64,000 nucleotides of DNA from Molossus alvarezi (GCA_037176705.1 CM073885.1:169250290-169314289), one strand, 5' to 3'; positions 46,232-58,560 are shown, counted from the first letter of the stretch. Numbers and translations are program-made. Notes: a model not told the origin generated them from the letters alone.

Positions 46232-47404
46232 AAGAGCAGTTTGCATTTTTCTCTTGTGGTCTGTTCATATGCTTTTTCTGTTTGGTTGGTGATTTTTTTA
46301 ATTTTGATTTATTGGAGCTTTCATAGAAGCACCTCTTATATTGTTAGGTTTTTGTTGATATGAGCTGAACTACTTTTTGCCCAGTTGTTAGTGTTTCTTT
46401 ATGGCCTTTTTACTATGCAGATGTGTTTGGTTATTTTTTTAGTTTAATTTATTAATTTTGTCTTTTGTGGCTTCTGTATTTTGAATCGTTAGATAGATCT
46501 TCCCTAGTACAAGGTTATAAAAGAATTCTTGCATGTTTTTCTCTAGTATTTTTAGTTTTTTAAAAAAAAATTTAATTATATTTTATGGTTTAATCTTTGA
46601 TGCATTTGGAATGTATTCAGGTAATACAGTGTGAGGTATGGATTCAACTTGATTTTTTTCTAGATGTTGAAATGCTGCCGTTTATCCCATCACCATTTAT
46701 TGAACAATTCGTATTTTCCTCACTGATTTGAAATGCCATCTTTGTTAGAGTCTAAATTTGTTTTATTTTAAAAATTCTGACTAACTTGTGTTCCAAAATT
46801 GATTTGTAAGCTATTTTACAACTTGGAACGTATTTTTCTAAAGAAATACTGATTACATTTTCAGACTAGTTAATAAAACTCTACTGTATGCCTGATGTGT
46901 ACAGTATTGATAATACTTTTTTTTTTTAAGTATCTAATACCCTTTTATCATGCTGGATATATGTTACAAGTTTTAGTTTAGGTTTTCTTTTTCTGGCAAT
47001 CAGGATTAGAAGTTTTTCAATTAAACTTTTAATTTCTCTCCCTTCCTTTTTTTTCTCATACGGAGGACTCATTGATTGTGGGGAGCCACTGAAGCTAAGG
47101 AATAACATGAGGTTCCTGTTTTAGAAAGATCACTCTGATAGCATTGAAGTGAATGGATTGGAAGGGTATGAGATCAGACCAACTGAAAAAGAAAAGTAGA
47201 GCTGGATCATAAGTGTATTTAACATACTTGAAATTGGCTATGACTGGGCAAGTGGAGGGAAATAGAGAAAAAGTAATAATTTAAATTATAGCGGTTAATT
47301 TAGTCTGCTGTTTTACTCACTGAGCATATGCTTTAGGCAAACGTATATGGAAATCTCTTATGGACAATTGTAAGGCTTTTGTTTTTGACAAAGATATAGA
47401 TGGA
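46232..47404 (-). mobile_element. Old L1 fragment, then unassigned DNA
   Basis: 46232-46770 has antisense L1 words (attcaggtaatacagtg, ccatcaccatttattgaac). 46770-47110 unassigned; 47110-47215 resembles the ancient repeat of 36.0-37.3 kb. Confidence 0.5.
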
Positions 47405-47476
47405 TACTTCTCTCTCTCATCAATGTTTCTCTCTCCCTCTCCTTTATTCTCTAAAATCAATAAAATGTATTGTTGA
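47405..47476 (+). mobile_element. VES-related SINE, 5'-truncated
   Basis: Only the CT-rich end (ctctctctcatcaatgtttc ... ctaaaatcaataaaatg) remains. Confidence 0.8.
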
Positions 47477-47589
47477 AGGGGCCAGGCAAGAGGTAGTGTA
47501 ATGGCTTACTTACATTCTTATTTTTTAATTATTATTAAATTTATTTTTGTTGCAGTTTCTCCTTTTACCCCATTGACACCCATTTTTAA

Positions 47590-47824
47590 AAAAATATATT
47601 TTAAAATTGATTTTTAGAGACAGAGGAAGGTAGAGGTTAGAGACAGAGGAAGGTAGAGGCAGAGAGAGAAACATTGATGGGAGAGACACATTGATCGGCT
47701 GCTTCCAGCACACCCCCACTGGGGATTGAGCCTCTAACCCGGGCATGTGCCCTGACCAGGAATCAAACCAACAACCGCTTGGTCCTTGGGTCGATACTCA
47801 ACCACAGAGCCACACCAGCTGGGC
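47590..47824 (-). mobile_element. VES-related SINE with internal duplication
   Basis: The segment gagacagaggaaggtagag occurs twice (about 47617 and 47639), a small tandem duplication in the tail region. Confidence 0.86.
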
Positions 47825-48218
47825 TTACTTAATTTCCTTAAGAAGAAATTTTTAAATGAATTGAGGGCCATTGATAGATACTACCCAACAGAAAGTTAGA
47901 AGAACTTATACTATCTAATAGGGTTTTATATTCAAAATGATGTCCAGTATAATATACTTTCTTTCTTGAAATTTTAAGAAATTTTTGAAGGATAGTTTTG
48001 ATAATGCTTATTATTTGCTTTATCTTCTGCCTTTAGAATTTAAACCCTACACAGATAAGACTGTTTTATTTGCAGTAAGTCCAATCTTCTGCCTTTAGAA
48101 TTTAAACCCTACACAGATAAAACTGTTTCAAGGGAGGGATGATGACTGGTTGAAGACAAAAGTAAGAGGGATAAAAATGTGAGCAAGAACATCAGAAATA
48201 TTAGGGTCATAACATTTT
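47825..48218. other. Intronic sequence with a tandem duplication
   Basis: No gene seen. Contains the 62-bp-period repeat at 48022-48128. Confidence 0.5.
48022..48128. repeat. Direct repeat, period 62 bp
   Basis: 45 bp beginning atcttctgcctttagaattt occurs at 48022-48066 and 48084-48128 with one difference. Confidence 0.93.
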
Positions 48219-48233
48219 ACAGGTTTATTTATT

Positions 48234-48500
48234 TATTATTTATTTATTTATTTTTTTATTCTCACCCGAGGACATTTTTCCATTTTTTTGTTCAGATAGA
48301 GCGGGAGGGAGAGAGAGGAAGAGAGAGAGAGAGAGAGAAACATAGACGTGAAGCAACACATCGAGTGGCTGCTACTCGCATGACCAACCAGGGCCGGGGA
48401 CAAACTGCAACCGAAGCACATGCCCTTAGCGGGAACCGAACCCGGGTCTCTCTGTACTGCAGGCCGACGCTCCAACTGCTGAGCCAAACCTGCCAGGGCT
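48234..48500 (-). mobile_element. VES SINE (young-looking)
   Basis: acaggtttattt on both sides (48219-48230, 48500-48511); (TTTA)n tail. Confidence 0.92.
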
Positions 48501-50540
48501 ACAGGTTTATTTTTTAAAAATATTTTTATGGAAAAATTTCAAGCATACATAATAATAGAATGCCTAGGTACCTATCTTTTTTTTTTTATGTCATTTAATT
48601 TTTTATTTATTTTTATTGTTGAATGTATTATAGATGTTCCTCCTTTTTTCCCTGTTGACCCACTCCTCCCCACTCCTGCCCCCCTCCTGCCTTCCAAACA
48701 GTGTTGTCTGTGTCTGTGTTGGTTATGCATGTACATTTTTTTCTCCCCCTCATTTCCCCCACCCTCCTTCCCTTTGAGGTTTGTCAGTCTAACAACCAAT
48801 TTTTACTTTTAATCCCTTCACTTTTTTCACCCATAACCCCAACCCTTCTCCCATCTGGCATCCAACAAAATGTACTCTGTATCTATGAGAACGTGTCTGT
48901 TCTGCCTGTTCATTTTATTTGTAGATTCAGTTGTCGATAGATATGTATTCATTGCCATTTTGTTTGTTCATATTTTTTTCTTCAAGAAGACCCTTCAACA
49001 TTTCATATAATAATGGTTTGGTGGTGATGAACTCCTTTAGCTTTTCCTTGTCTGGGAATCTCTTTATATGGCCATCGATTCTAAATGACAGCTTTGCAGG
49101 ATAGAGTAATCTTGGTTGTAGGTTCTTGCGTTTCATCACTCTGAATATTTCTTGCCACTCCCTTCTGGCCTGCAAAGTTTCTTTTGAGAAATCAGCTGAC
49201 AGTCTTATGGGAACTCCCTTGTAGGTAACTAACTGCTTTTCTCTTGCTGCTCTTAAGATTCTCTCTTTGTCTTGAACCGTTTGTATTTTGATGATGATGT
49301 GTCTTGGTGTGGGCCTCTTGAGGTTCACCTTGTGTGCTTCCTGGACTTGTATGTCTGTTTCCTTCACCAAGTTAGGGAAGTTCTCTGTCATTATTTTCTC
49401 AAATAGGTTTTCAATTTCTTTGCTTTCTCTCTTCTCCTTCTGGCATCCCCATGATGCAAATGTTGGCATACTTGAAGTTGTCCCAGAGACTTTTTACACT
49501 ATCCTTATTATATTTTGGAGATTTTTTTTTTTTCTTTTGGCTGTTCTGATTGAATGTTTTTTGCTTCCTTATGTTCAAAATACATGGTTTGCTTCTTGAC
49601 TTTATCTACTCTACTATTGATTCTCTGTGAATTATTCTTTATTTTAGTTAGTGCATCCTGCATTTCTGACTGGTCCTTTTTTATGCTCTTGAGGCCCTCA
49701 CTAAGGTCATTGAATTTTTCACTAAGTTCATTGAGTATCGTTATAAACAGTGTTTTGAAGTCTGCATCTGTTAAATTGCTTATCTCCATTTCGTTTATTT
49801 CTTTTCCTGAATTTTTGTTCTGTTCTTTCATTTGGGGCATGTTTCTTTGTCTCCTCATTTTGGCTGCCTCCCTGTGTTGGTTTCTATATATTAGGTAGAG
49901 GTGCTATGTCTCCTGGGCTTCACAGGGTGGCCGATTGTTGCATGTGTCCTGTAGGGTCCAGTGACACAGCCTCCCTGGTCTCCCCGTTGGACCCTCGAGG
50001 TATATACCTTGTGTGGACTTCACACCCTTTTGTTGTTATTAAGTCATGATTGCTGTTGACACATCAGTGAGAGCGTTTTACTCAGGCTGATCAGCTGCAA
50101 GGACTGTCTGTGCCCACTATCCACTAACTTCTGACTACCTTGGATGATCAGTTGTGCAGAGGTCTAATACACAGAGCAAGACTTACTTCAGCAGGGCTCT
50201 GGTACCCACTGAGTCCATTCCTTGAGTGTGTCATTTGTGGAGGTGTTTGGATGGTGGTGCTTTGCAGTGTTCTGAAGCTGTCCACTGGGTGTGCTGGCTG
50301 TGGGGCAAGGTCAGTCACTGCCAGTGTTCTACCCGGGGCTACAAAGTGGTCTGCAGATGGCTGCTGTTTGTGCTGGACTTGGAGGTGCCCAGGCAAAACC
50401 AAGTTGTGAATCAAGGCTGGCTGCTTCTAGTGCTGGGCCTAGCACCACTTAACGCGAGTTATGGGGTTCGCTGACATCAGATACTGTTTGTTTGAGAGAA
50501 TTTAGGAAAATCTGAAGCAGGATCCAAGATAGGGCTTTCC

Positions 50541-50780
50541 GCCCTGGCCAGTTTCGCTCAGCAGTTAGAGCGTCGACCTGTGGTCCAGAGAGACCCGAGT
50601 TCGGTTCCCGCTAAGGGCACGTACTTTGGTTGCAGTTTGTCCCCGGCCCTGGTTGGGTTGTGCAGGTGGCTGCCACTCCATGTGTCCCTTTCACATTGAT
50701 GTTTCTCTCTCTCTCTCTCTCTCCCACTCTATCTGAACAAAAAATGGAAAAAAAAATGACCTTGGGTGAGGATAAAAAAA
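50541..50780 (+). mobile_element. VES SINE in HAL1 copy C 5' UTR
   Basis: Perfect 16-bp duplication caagatagggctttcc (50525-50540, 50781-50796). Confidence 0.94.
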
Positions 50781-51329
50781 CAAGATAGGGCTTTCCTATG
50801 GTAAAGCCACTGGGAACAGCTTGGGTAGGCCTGAAAGTTGGGTGGGGCAGGGCCTTAGGGAATCGCCAGGGCAGGACAAACAGTGTGAGCCAATTGCTGG
50901 AGTCCCAAATATAGTGGTTGTCTGCCTGCCTCAAGGGGAAGGGTTCACCAAAGGAACAAAGGCCTCTGCCAGCACATCTGTCTGGGAGAAAGCTGCCCTC
51001 CACCTTTTGCCCTGAAGCCAAACAACTCAGTTCTTCTCTGTATGTTTCTGGTGCCTTTCAAGCTCCCTCCCCCATGCTGGAGCTTGGAGGGTGGGAGTCT
51101 GAGTATAAGTCCAGTAAGTCATGTGCAGGCCCTTTAAGAGGATCTGCCTGGGGCTCCAACAGTCTCAGTCTCCTTTAGCCTCAGTTCCTGTTGGTTTTTA
51201 CAGACAGAAGTTATGGGGACTTCTCTTGCTGGCATTGAACCCTGAGTTAGGGGGCCTGGTGTGTGACGGGGACCCCTTACTCCTAAGGGAGGACCTTCAC
51301 AGCCCAGGTAGTCCTTTTGATTTTTTTTT

Positions 51330-51577
51330 TTAATTCCTCACCCAAGGATATTTTTCTGCTTATTATCAGATAGAGTTGGAGGGAGGAAGAGAGAGGGAGG
51401 GAGAGACAGAGAGAAACATCGTGTGGTAGAAACCACATAGACTGGTTGCCAACCACATGACTCCACCAGGGCCGGGGACAAACCATTACCGTGGTACGTG
51501 CCCTTGACTGGAATTGAACCCGTGACTCATTTGTCCAGGGTCCGATGCTCTAACCCCTGAGCAAAACTAGCCAGGGC
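51330..51577 (-). mobile_element. VES SINE in HAL1 copy C 5' UTR
   Basis: Full-length; approximate duplication tccttttgattttt / tcctgattttt. Confidence 0.88.
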
Positions 51578-51810
51578 CAGCCCTCCTGATTTTTGTCAGT
51601 TAACGTGGATGTCTGGCCAGCCTGTCTGCTCCTCTGCCCATCCTACCAGTCTCGATGTGGCTTCTTTAATTTCGTAATTGTAGGACTTGCATGCAGCTCA
51701 ATTTCAGGTCGTTTTGAATGATGGTTGTTCTGTAGTTTAGTTGTAATTTTGATGTGGATGTGGGAGGAGGTGATACCATGTTTACCTATGCCACCATCTT
51801 GACTGGAAGT

Positions 51811-52162
51811 GGTACAGTAGTAATTACATGTAGTCAGAAGCTTGATCATATTCAGTTTGTAGGACAGGCAAGAATACTTAATAGATAGTGTATAGTTCCT
51901 TCAAGAGGCATGATTTTTTGTGAGTGATGTTAACAGCTATTGATCAGTATTTAGTCCTGTTATTTTATTAAACAGATATTGAATAAATTGTGATATTATT
52001 ATATGTGTATTAGTAGGAGGTCCTCTTTAAAGAGGACCTTTTCTTTATTCGATATTTTGTTATCCTGAAGTGTAGTTTGTGAAGGAAGGACAGGATGAAT
52101 ACTTTTTTTTTTCTTAAATTTAAGTAAAGTTCACATAACATAAATTTAACTACCTTAAGGTA
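51811..52162. other. Intronic sequence, then L1 3' UTR
   Basis: 51811-52090 unassigned, with the inverted words aggtcctctttaaagaggacc at 52018-52038 (near-perfect palindrome). 52100-52162 is L1 3' UTR. Confidence 0.5.
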
Positions 52163-52514
52163 CAGATGGTCCTTGACTTACAATGGTTGAACTTAACAAA
52201 GCTGTGAAAACTGTACCCATTCAGTAGAAATAGTACTTTGAATTTCGATCTTTTCCTGGGCTAGCAATATGTGATATGAGGCTCTCTCATGATGCTGGGC
52301 AGTCAGTCATGTGATCATGAGGGTAAGCAACTGATATGCTACAGTATGTTCATCATGTTAGATGATTTTGCTTGATTTTGCTCAATTGTAGGCTGATGTA
52401 AGTGTTTTGAGCACATTTCAAGTAGGCTAGGCAAGCTATGATGTTTGGTAGGTTATTTTCAATTTGTGATGGTTTATAGGAATATGACCCCATTAGAAGA
52501 TGAGTAGCCATCTA
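52163..52514. mobile_element. Ancient DNA-transposon MITE (TcMar/Tigger-like) in an L1 3' UTR
   Basis: Starts cagatggtccttgacttaca after TA and ends ...gccatc before TA; between these the text resembles an old widespread mammalian MITE with a ...gtaggctgatgtaagtgtt... core. L1 3' UTR sequence continues on each side. The right inverted repeat is eroded. Confidence 0.55.
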
Positions 52515-53350
52515 GTGGCACTTACTTTGACAATGTGTGTAACTAACTTTATCAATTTCCAAAATGTTTTTGTCACTCTAAAACACTCTTTCTTAAGCAG
52601 AAACTCCACATTCCATACTTTCTCTTCCAGCATCTATGTTTCTTTGGATTTACCTGTTCTGGATATTTTACATAACTATAATCATATACTGTGTGACCTT
52701 CTTTCACTTAACATAATGTCTTTGACATTCATTAATGTTGCAGCCTATATTAGTACTTCATTTCTGTTTGTCTGAATAATATTCCATTATGTGTGTATGC
52801 CACATTTTGTTTATCCTTTCATTCACCGAAGGACATTTGGATTGTTTCTACCTTTCAGCTATTTGAATGGTGCTGCCTTGAACATTGGTGCACAAGTATC
52901 TGTTTTAGTCCCACTTTACAATTTTTGGGGATACACACACATGCGTGCGCGCAGATACACATAAGGAGTGGCATTGATGGGTCATATGGTGATTCTTTGT
53001 TTAACTTTTTGAGGAATCATCAAACTGTTTTCCACAGTGGCTGTGTGATTTTTATATTCCTAAAGCAGCATATCTTCTCATTCTAACCAAAATTTAGTAT
53101 TTTCAGAATTTTTATATTATAGCTATCCTAGTAGGTATGAAGTGGTACCTCATTGTTGTTAATCTTCACCCGAGGATGTTTTCCTTTCTTTAAAATCTAT
53201 TGAGATGGTTATGTGGCTTTTGTCCTTTGTTCTATTAATGTGGTATATGACATTGATTGATTTTTTCATGTTGAGCCCCTTTTGCATTTCTGGCATAATT
53301 CCCTTTTTATGGTGAGGTATAATCCTTTTAATAAGCTGCTGTATTTGGTT
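52515..53350 (-). mobile_element. L1 3' UTR and ORF2 C-terminus
   Basis: gtgtgtatgccacattttg, ttcattcaccgaaggacatt and tgaggaatcatcaaactgtt are typical. Continues the L1 3' UTR left of the MITE. Confidence 0.85.
53158..53184 (-). mobile_element. Minimal VES tail fragment
   Basis: Only gttaatcttcacccgaggatg is recognisable; may be coincidental. Confidence 0.4.
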
Positions 53351-53357
53351 TGATAGC

Positions 53358-53690
53358 TGTAGTAAGTTGAATGTTGTCTCCCCCGAAGATTTGTCCATTC
53401 AGAACCTCAGAACATGATCTAGTTGGAATAAGGGCCTTTCCAGATGTAACTAAGGTAAAGATCTGAAATGAGGTCATCCTGGTCCAATGACAGATGTCCT
53501 TATAAAAGACACAGAGACAGTTGAGATGGCTATGTGAAAGATCCATGTGAAGACTAAACTGGAGATTGGAGTTATGTAGCTATAAACCAAGAAAATGCCA
53601 AGGATTGTCAGAGCTACCAGAAATTAGGAGAAAAGCATGTTGGTTTTTAACATCTGGCTTCTAGACCCATGAGAGAGAGAGAATGTCTGC
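53358..53690 (+). mobile_element. Ancient mammalian interspersed repeat (LTR-like), part 1
   Basis: atgttgtctcccccgaagat ... cttataaaagacacagagac ... tgtgaagac follows a well-known old mammalian repeat; part 2 is at 54011-54065 after the SINEs. Class uncertain. Confidence 0.5.
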
Positions 53691-53697
53691 TTTCTTT

Positions 53698-53929
53698 AAA
53701 AAAAAAAAGTTTTTTAAAAATTGATTTTAGAGAGAGAGGAAGTGAGAGCGGGAGAGAGAGAGAAACATTGGTGAGAGAGAACATCAATTGCTGTCTCCTG
53801 TTTGCCCCCCCCACCCCCCGCCACGGGGATTGGGTGCATAACCTGGGCATATGTCCTGACCGGGAATTGAACTGACGACCACTTGGTGCATGAGTCAACG
53901 CTCAACCACTGAGCAACACTAGCTGGACG
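53698..53929 (-). mobile_element. VES-related SINE with poly-C interruption
   Basis: Short subfamily; the usual cccccactgggg is expanded to a C-rich stretch at 53805-53823. Confidence 0.87.
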
Positions 53930-53944
53930 AATATCCGCTTTCTT

Positions 53945-53996
53945 TCTCTGTACCGCAGGCCGACGCTCCAACCGCTGAGCCAAACTGGCCAGGGCT
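53945..53996 (-). mobile_element. 52-nt VES head, tailless
   Basis: First ~50 nt of VES (minus strand agccctggccagtttggctc...) and nothing else. Perfect 14-bp duplication atatccgctttctt (53931-53944, 53997-54010). Confidence 0.9.
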
Positions 53997-54139
53997 ATAT
54001 CCGCTTTCTTAAGCTACCAAATTTGTTGTAAGTTTTTGTGGCTGCTCTGCTGTAGGACACCAACACACTTGTATTTTGTTCCGAATTTTTACATTTATAT
54101 TTATAAGGGATATTAGTCTGTAAGTTGGTTTTATGTTTT

Positions 54140-54338
54140 GTCTGGCTCAGTTGGTTGGAGCATCATCCCAACACACCGGTGGCTGGTTCGATTCTTGATC
54201 AGGGCACGTACCCAAGTTGCAGGTTTAATCCCTGGTCAGGGCATGTACAGGAGGCAGCTGATCGATGTTTCCCTCTCAGGTCAGTGCTTCTCTGTCTCTC
54301 TTTTTCTCTCTCCCTTCCTCACCCTAAAATATATAAGT
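54140..54338 (+). mobile_element. VES-related SINE (short subfamily), head start lost
   Basis: Begins gtctggctcagttgg; ends cctaaaatatataag. First of a pair. Confidence 0.85.
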
Positions 54339-54546
54339 AACCATGACAGTGTGGTTCAGTGTTGAGCATTGACCCATACACTAAGAGGTCACTGATTTGA
54401 TTTCCAGTCAGGGCACATGCTTGGGTTGTGGGCTCGATCCCCAGCATGGGGCATTCAGGCAGCCATTTAATGTTTCTCTCTCATTGATCTTTCTCTCTCA
54501 TACTCTCCCTTTCTCTCTCTCTAAAATCAATAAAAATATATTTTGG
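54339..54546 (+). mobile_element. VES-related SINE (short subfamily)
   Basis: accatgacagtgtggttcag head, ctaaaatcaataaaaatat end; directly follows the previous unit. Confidence 0.87.
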
Positions 54547-54559
54547 AAAAAAATACTCT

Positions 54560-54865
54560 AGTGGGTACAAGATTTATGGGGATGATCACTTAGTAAGTTA
54601 TAAAATGTCTAATCACTGTGGTGTGAACCTATAACTAATGTTATGTTGTATGTTAATGGTAATTGGAAAATAAAAATGACATAAATAGAAGATAGAAGAA
54701 GATGAAGGGGGCAGGACAAATGGTGATGGAAGGAGACTTGACTTGGAATGAACATACAATACACAGAACATACAATATACAGATGATTTATTATAGAATT
54801 GTACACCTATACAATTCTAATAACCAATGTCACCCTAATAAATTCAATAAAAATAAAAAATGTAT
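54560..54865 (+). mobile_element. L1 3' end, plus strand
   Basis: Ends accctaataaattcaataaaaataaa, the L1 3'-end motif in sense orientation; one of few plus-strand L1 pieces. Confidence 0.75.
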
Positions 54866-55027
54866 AATTTAATTTTCACATATTTGTGAAATTTTCTTTT
54901 TGTTGTTGATTTCTATTTTCATTACATTGTGTTGAATAAGATCTGATTTCAGGTCTTTAAAATTTTATTGATACTTATATTGTGGCCTTAACCCTATGGT
55001 CTATCTCAGAGAATGTTTATTTTGTTG
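54866..55027 (-). mobile_element. Old L1 ORF2 fragment
   Basis: cattgtggcc/ggtctatctcagagaatgtt words of ORF2 on the minus strand. Confidence 0.6.
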
Positions 55028-55109
55028 TTGTTAATCCTTACCTGAAAATATTATTTCCATTGATTTTTAGAGATGCTCTGAAACCAACTGAGCAACTCAA
55101 CCAGGGCCT
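55028..55109 (-). mobile_element. VES SINE, internally deleted to 82 bp
   Basis: Tail (ttaatccttacctgaaaatat) joins directly to the head (aaccaactgagcaactcaac); the middle is gone. Confidence 0.82.
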
Positions 55110-55350
55110 AATTTTTTTTTTTTTTTTAACTCATCTTTTTTGTTGAATGTATTACTGATGTGTCTCCCCTCTTTTTCCCCGAGGACCCCCTCTTCCCCAC
55201 TCCTGTCCCCTCCTGCCTTCCTCACACTATTGTCTGAGTTCATTGGTTACTCATATATGCATAAAAGTTCTTTGGTTTATCTCATCCTGCTCTCCCTCCG
55301 CCCTTTCCTTTTAGGTTTGTCAGTCTAGTAAGCAATTTGTACTTTTTATT

Positions 55351-55587
55351 TATTTATTTTATCATCACCCGAGGACATTTTTCCATGTTTTGTTCAGATA
55401 GAGTGGCGGGGGTTAGGGGGGAGAAACATCGATGTGAAAGGGACACATCGAGTGGCTGCCACCCATACAACCCAACCAGGGCCGGGGACAAACTGCAACT
55501 GAGGTACGTGCCATTAGCGGGAACCGAACCCAGGTCTCTCTGGACTGCAGGCTGACACTCTAACTGCTGAGCCAAACCGGCCAGGGC
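55351..55587 (-). mobile_element. VES SINE in HAL1 copy D 3' UTR
   Basis: Duplication caatttgtacttttta (left from 55333, right from 55590). Confidence 0.93.
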
Positions 55588-58065
55588 AACAATTTGTACT
55601 TTTTAATTTCTTCATATTTTTCACCCATTCCTCCAACCCCTTCCTATCTGACAAGCAACAAAAAGTTATCTGTATCTATGAGTCTGTTTCTGTTCTGTTT
55701 ATTCATTTTGTTTGTAGATTCAATTGGTTGGTGATAGATATGTATTTATTGCCATTTTATTGTTCATATTTTTGGTCTTCAAGAAGACCCTTCAACATTT
55801 CATATAATAATGGTTTGGTGGTGATGAACTCCTTTTGCTTTTTCTTGTCTGGGAAAGTCTTTATATAGGCATCAATTCTAAATGATAGCTTTGCAGGATA
55901 GAGTAATCTTAGTTGTAGGTTCTTGCTTTTCATCACTCTGAATATTTCTTGCCACTCCCTTCTGGCCTGCAAAGTTTCTTTTGAGAAATCAGCTGACAGC
56001 CTTATTTATGGGAACTCCCTTGTAGGTAACTAGCTGCCTTTCTCTTGCTGCTTTTAAGATTCTCTTTGTCTTGAACCTTTTGCATTTTGATGATGATGTG
56101 TCTTAGTGTGGACCTCTTTGAATTCATCTTATTTGGGATTCTCTGTGCTTCCTGGACTTGTATGTCTATTTTCTTCACCACGCTAGGGAAGTTTTCTGTC
56201 ATTATTGTGTCAAATAGGTTTACAGTTTCTTGCTTTCTCTCTTCTCTTTCTGGCAAGCCCATGATGTGAATGTAGGCATGCTTGAATTGTCTCAGAGGCT
56301 TCCTACAGTATACTCATTTTTTAAATTCTTTTTTCTTTTTGCTGTTTTGACTGGGTGTTTTTTGCTTCCTTATATTCCAGATCGATGGTTTGCTTCTTGG
56401 CTTTACCTGCTCTACTACTGATTCTCTGTAATTTATTCTTTATTTTAGTTAGTGCATCCTTCATTTCTGATTAGTCCTTTTTCATGTTGTTGATGTTCTC
56501 ACTAAGTACCTTAGAATTCTCCTGAAGTTCCTTGAAGTTTTCACTAAGTTCCCTGAGCATCCTTATAACCAGTGTTTTAAACTCTGCATGTGATTGATTG
56601 CTTATCTCCATTTTGTTTCGTTGTTTTCCTAGAATTTTGTTCTTTTCTCATTTGGGACATGTTTCTTTGTCTCCTCATTTTGACTGCTTCCCAGTGTTTG
56701 TTTCTGTGTATTAGGTAGAGTTGCTATGTCTCCTAGGCTTCATAGGGTGGCCTATTATTGTAGGTGTCCTATAGGATCCAGTGGCACACTTTCCCTAATC
56801 ACTCCAGCTGGGTCTTTGAAATGCACCCCTAGTGTGGACACCCTTTTGTTGTAATTGAGTCTTGATTGCTGTTGGCACATCAGTGGGAGGGATTTACTCA
56901 GGCTGATCAGCTGCCAGGACTGGCTGTGCCCCCTGACCACTGGCCTCTGACTACCTTGGAGGATCAGCTGTGTTAGAGGCCCACCACACAGAGCAAGACT
57001 TACTTCAGCAGGGCTCTGGTACTCACTGAGTCCACTCATTGAGTGTGTCACTTGTGGAGGTGCTTGGATGGTATTGCTTCGATGTAGTCCGAAGCTGTCC
57101 CCTGGGTGTGCTGGCTCTGGGGCAAGGTCAGCCACTGCTTGTGTTCTACCCAGGGCCACCAGGCATGAGCTACAAAGTGATCTGCAGATGGCTGCTGCTT
57201 GGCTGGGCTTGGATGTGCCCAGAAAAAGCCAAGTTGTGAACCAAGGCTTGTATTGCCAAGCCTGTGGCCACTTAACGGCCACTCCAGGGTGCTGGAGAGG
57301 TATGGCGCTCATTGAGACCAGGTGCTGCTTGTTTGATAGATTTTAGGAAAATCTGAAGTAGGATCCAAGACAGGTCAATCCTATGGTAAAGCCATTGGAA
57401 ACAGCTTGGGTGAGCCTGAAAGTTTGGTGGGACAGGGCCTCAGGGAATCACCAAGGCAGGGCAAACAGTGTGAAGCAGGTTGCTGGAGTCCCAGATATTG
57501 TGGATGTCTGCTGTCCCCTGGGAAGGCTCAACCAAAGGAAAAATAGCCACCGCCAGCATGTCTGGGAGAAGGCTGCCCCTCCAGCTCTTGCCCTGATGCC
57601 AAACAACTCAGTTATTCTCTTTATGTGCCTGATGCCTTTCAAGCTGCCTCCCCTATGCTGGAGCTTGGAGGGTGTGAGTCTGAGTAAGTTGTGGGTGTGC
57701 CCTTTAAGAGGAACTGCCGGGGGCTCCAGCAGCCTTAGCCTCCTTCAGTCTCAATTCTCTCTGGGTTTACAGCCAGAAGTGATGGTGACTTTTCTTCCTG
57801 ATACTGGAGCCCTGGGTTGGGGTGCCTAGTGTGGGATAGGGACCCCTCGCTCCTCAGGGAGGATCTTCCCAGCCAAGATGTCCTCCTGATTTTTATCTGC
57901 CAATGTGGTTGTGGGACCAGCCTATCTGCTCCTTTGCCCGTCCTACCCGTCTCAACCTGGCTCCTTCTTTAATTTTGTAGTCTTAGGACTTACAGTCAGC
58001 TCGATTTCAAGTGGTTCTGAATGATGGGTTTTTTGTAGTTTAGTTGTAATTTTGATGTGGTTGTG

Positions 58066-58255
58066 ATGACAAATACCACATGATCTCACTTATTTGTGGA
58101 ATATAATGGACAAAATAAGGTGATAAACAAAATAGACCCAGAGATATAGAAAGGAGTATGGTTCAGACTGACAAACCTCAGAGTAGTGGTACGAGGAGGA
58201 TGAATGAGATGAGCGAAAGAACATACATGCATTTATGCATAACCAATGAACATAG
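58066..58255 (-). repeat. Inverted duplication, arm 1 (L1 3' UTR segment inside HAL1 copy D)
   Basis: 190 bp that is the reverse complement of 58963-59152 with a single mismatch (ATGAG here, opposite CTCG at 59005-59010). The HAL1 5' UTR sequence on the two sides joins perfectly if this segment is removed (gttgtg then ggaggtgagtacc). Confidence 0.95.
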
Positions 58256-58317
58256 GAGGTGAGTACCGTGTTTACCAATGCCGCCATCTTTACTGGAAGT
58301 CCCAAAACTTTTACTGT

Positions 58318-58543
58318 TTTTTTTTTTTTTTAACAAAAAATTTTTTCTTTTCTTATTGATTTTAGAGAGGAAGTGAGAGGGAGAGAGGGATAGAAACATC
58401 AATGAGATAGAATGTTGACTGGTCCCCTCATGCCCCCCACTGGGTATTTGGCTCACAACCTGGGCATGTGCCCTGAACAGGAAATGAACCAGCAACCTCT
58501 TAGTGCATGGGTCGATGCTGAACCACTGAGCCATACCAGCTGG
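58318..58543 (-). mobile_element. VES-related SINE (short subfamily)
   Basis: Lies between copies 1 and 2 of the target word aacttttactgtttt (58306, 58545). Confidence 0.9.
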
Positions 58544-58560
58544 GCAACTTTTACTGTTTT

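Larger units (their letters stand above)
48575..51810 (-). mobile_element. HAL1-type half-LINE, copy C (old, long 5' UTR)
   Basis: Same order as copies A and B: 3' UTR (48575-48925), ORF1 remains in two frames (48927-49469, RRM and C-terminal domain; 49508-49858, coiled coil) separated by a frameshift near 49490, then the long 5' UTR ending at the ccatcttgactggaagt terminus. Two VES SINEs interrupt the 5' UTR (50541-50780 and 51330-51577). Net length about 2.7 kb. No clear target duplication. Confidence 0.87.
55111..58300 (-). mobile_element. HAL1-type half-LINE, copy D (old, long 5' UTR)
   Basis: 3' UTR begins at the T-run near 55112; ORF1 remains lie at about 55757-56700 with frameshifts; the long 5' UTR extends to 58300. 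It is interrupted by a VES SINE at 55351-55587 and by a 190-bp inverted copy of nearby L1 3' UTR at 58066-58255, placed cleanly in the 5' UTR. Without these, length is about 2.75 kb. Confidence 0.87.

Noticed and set aside
52018..52038. Near-perfect palindrome aggtcctctttaaagaggacc as a regulatory site
   Set aside because: No gene start or conserved context nearby; a short palindrome of this size is weak evidence in AT-rich intron DNA.
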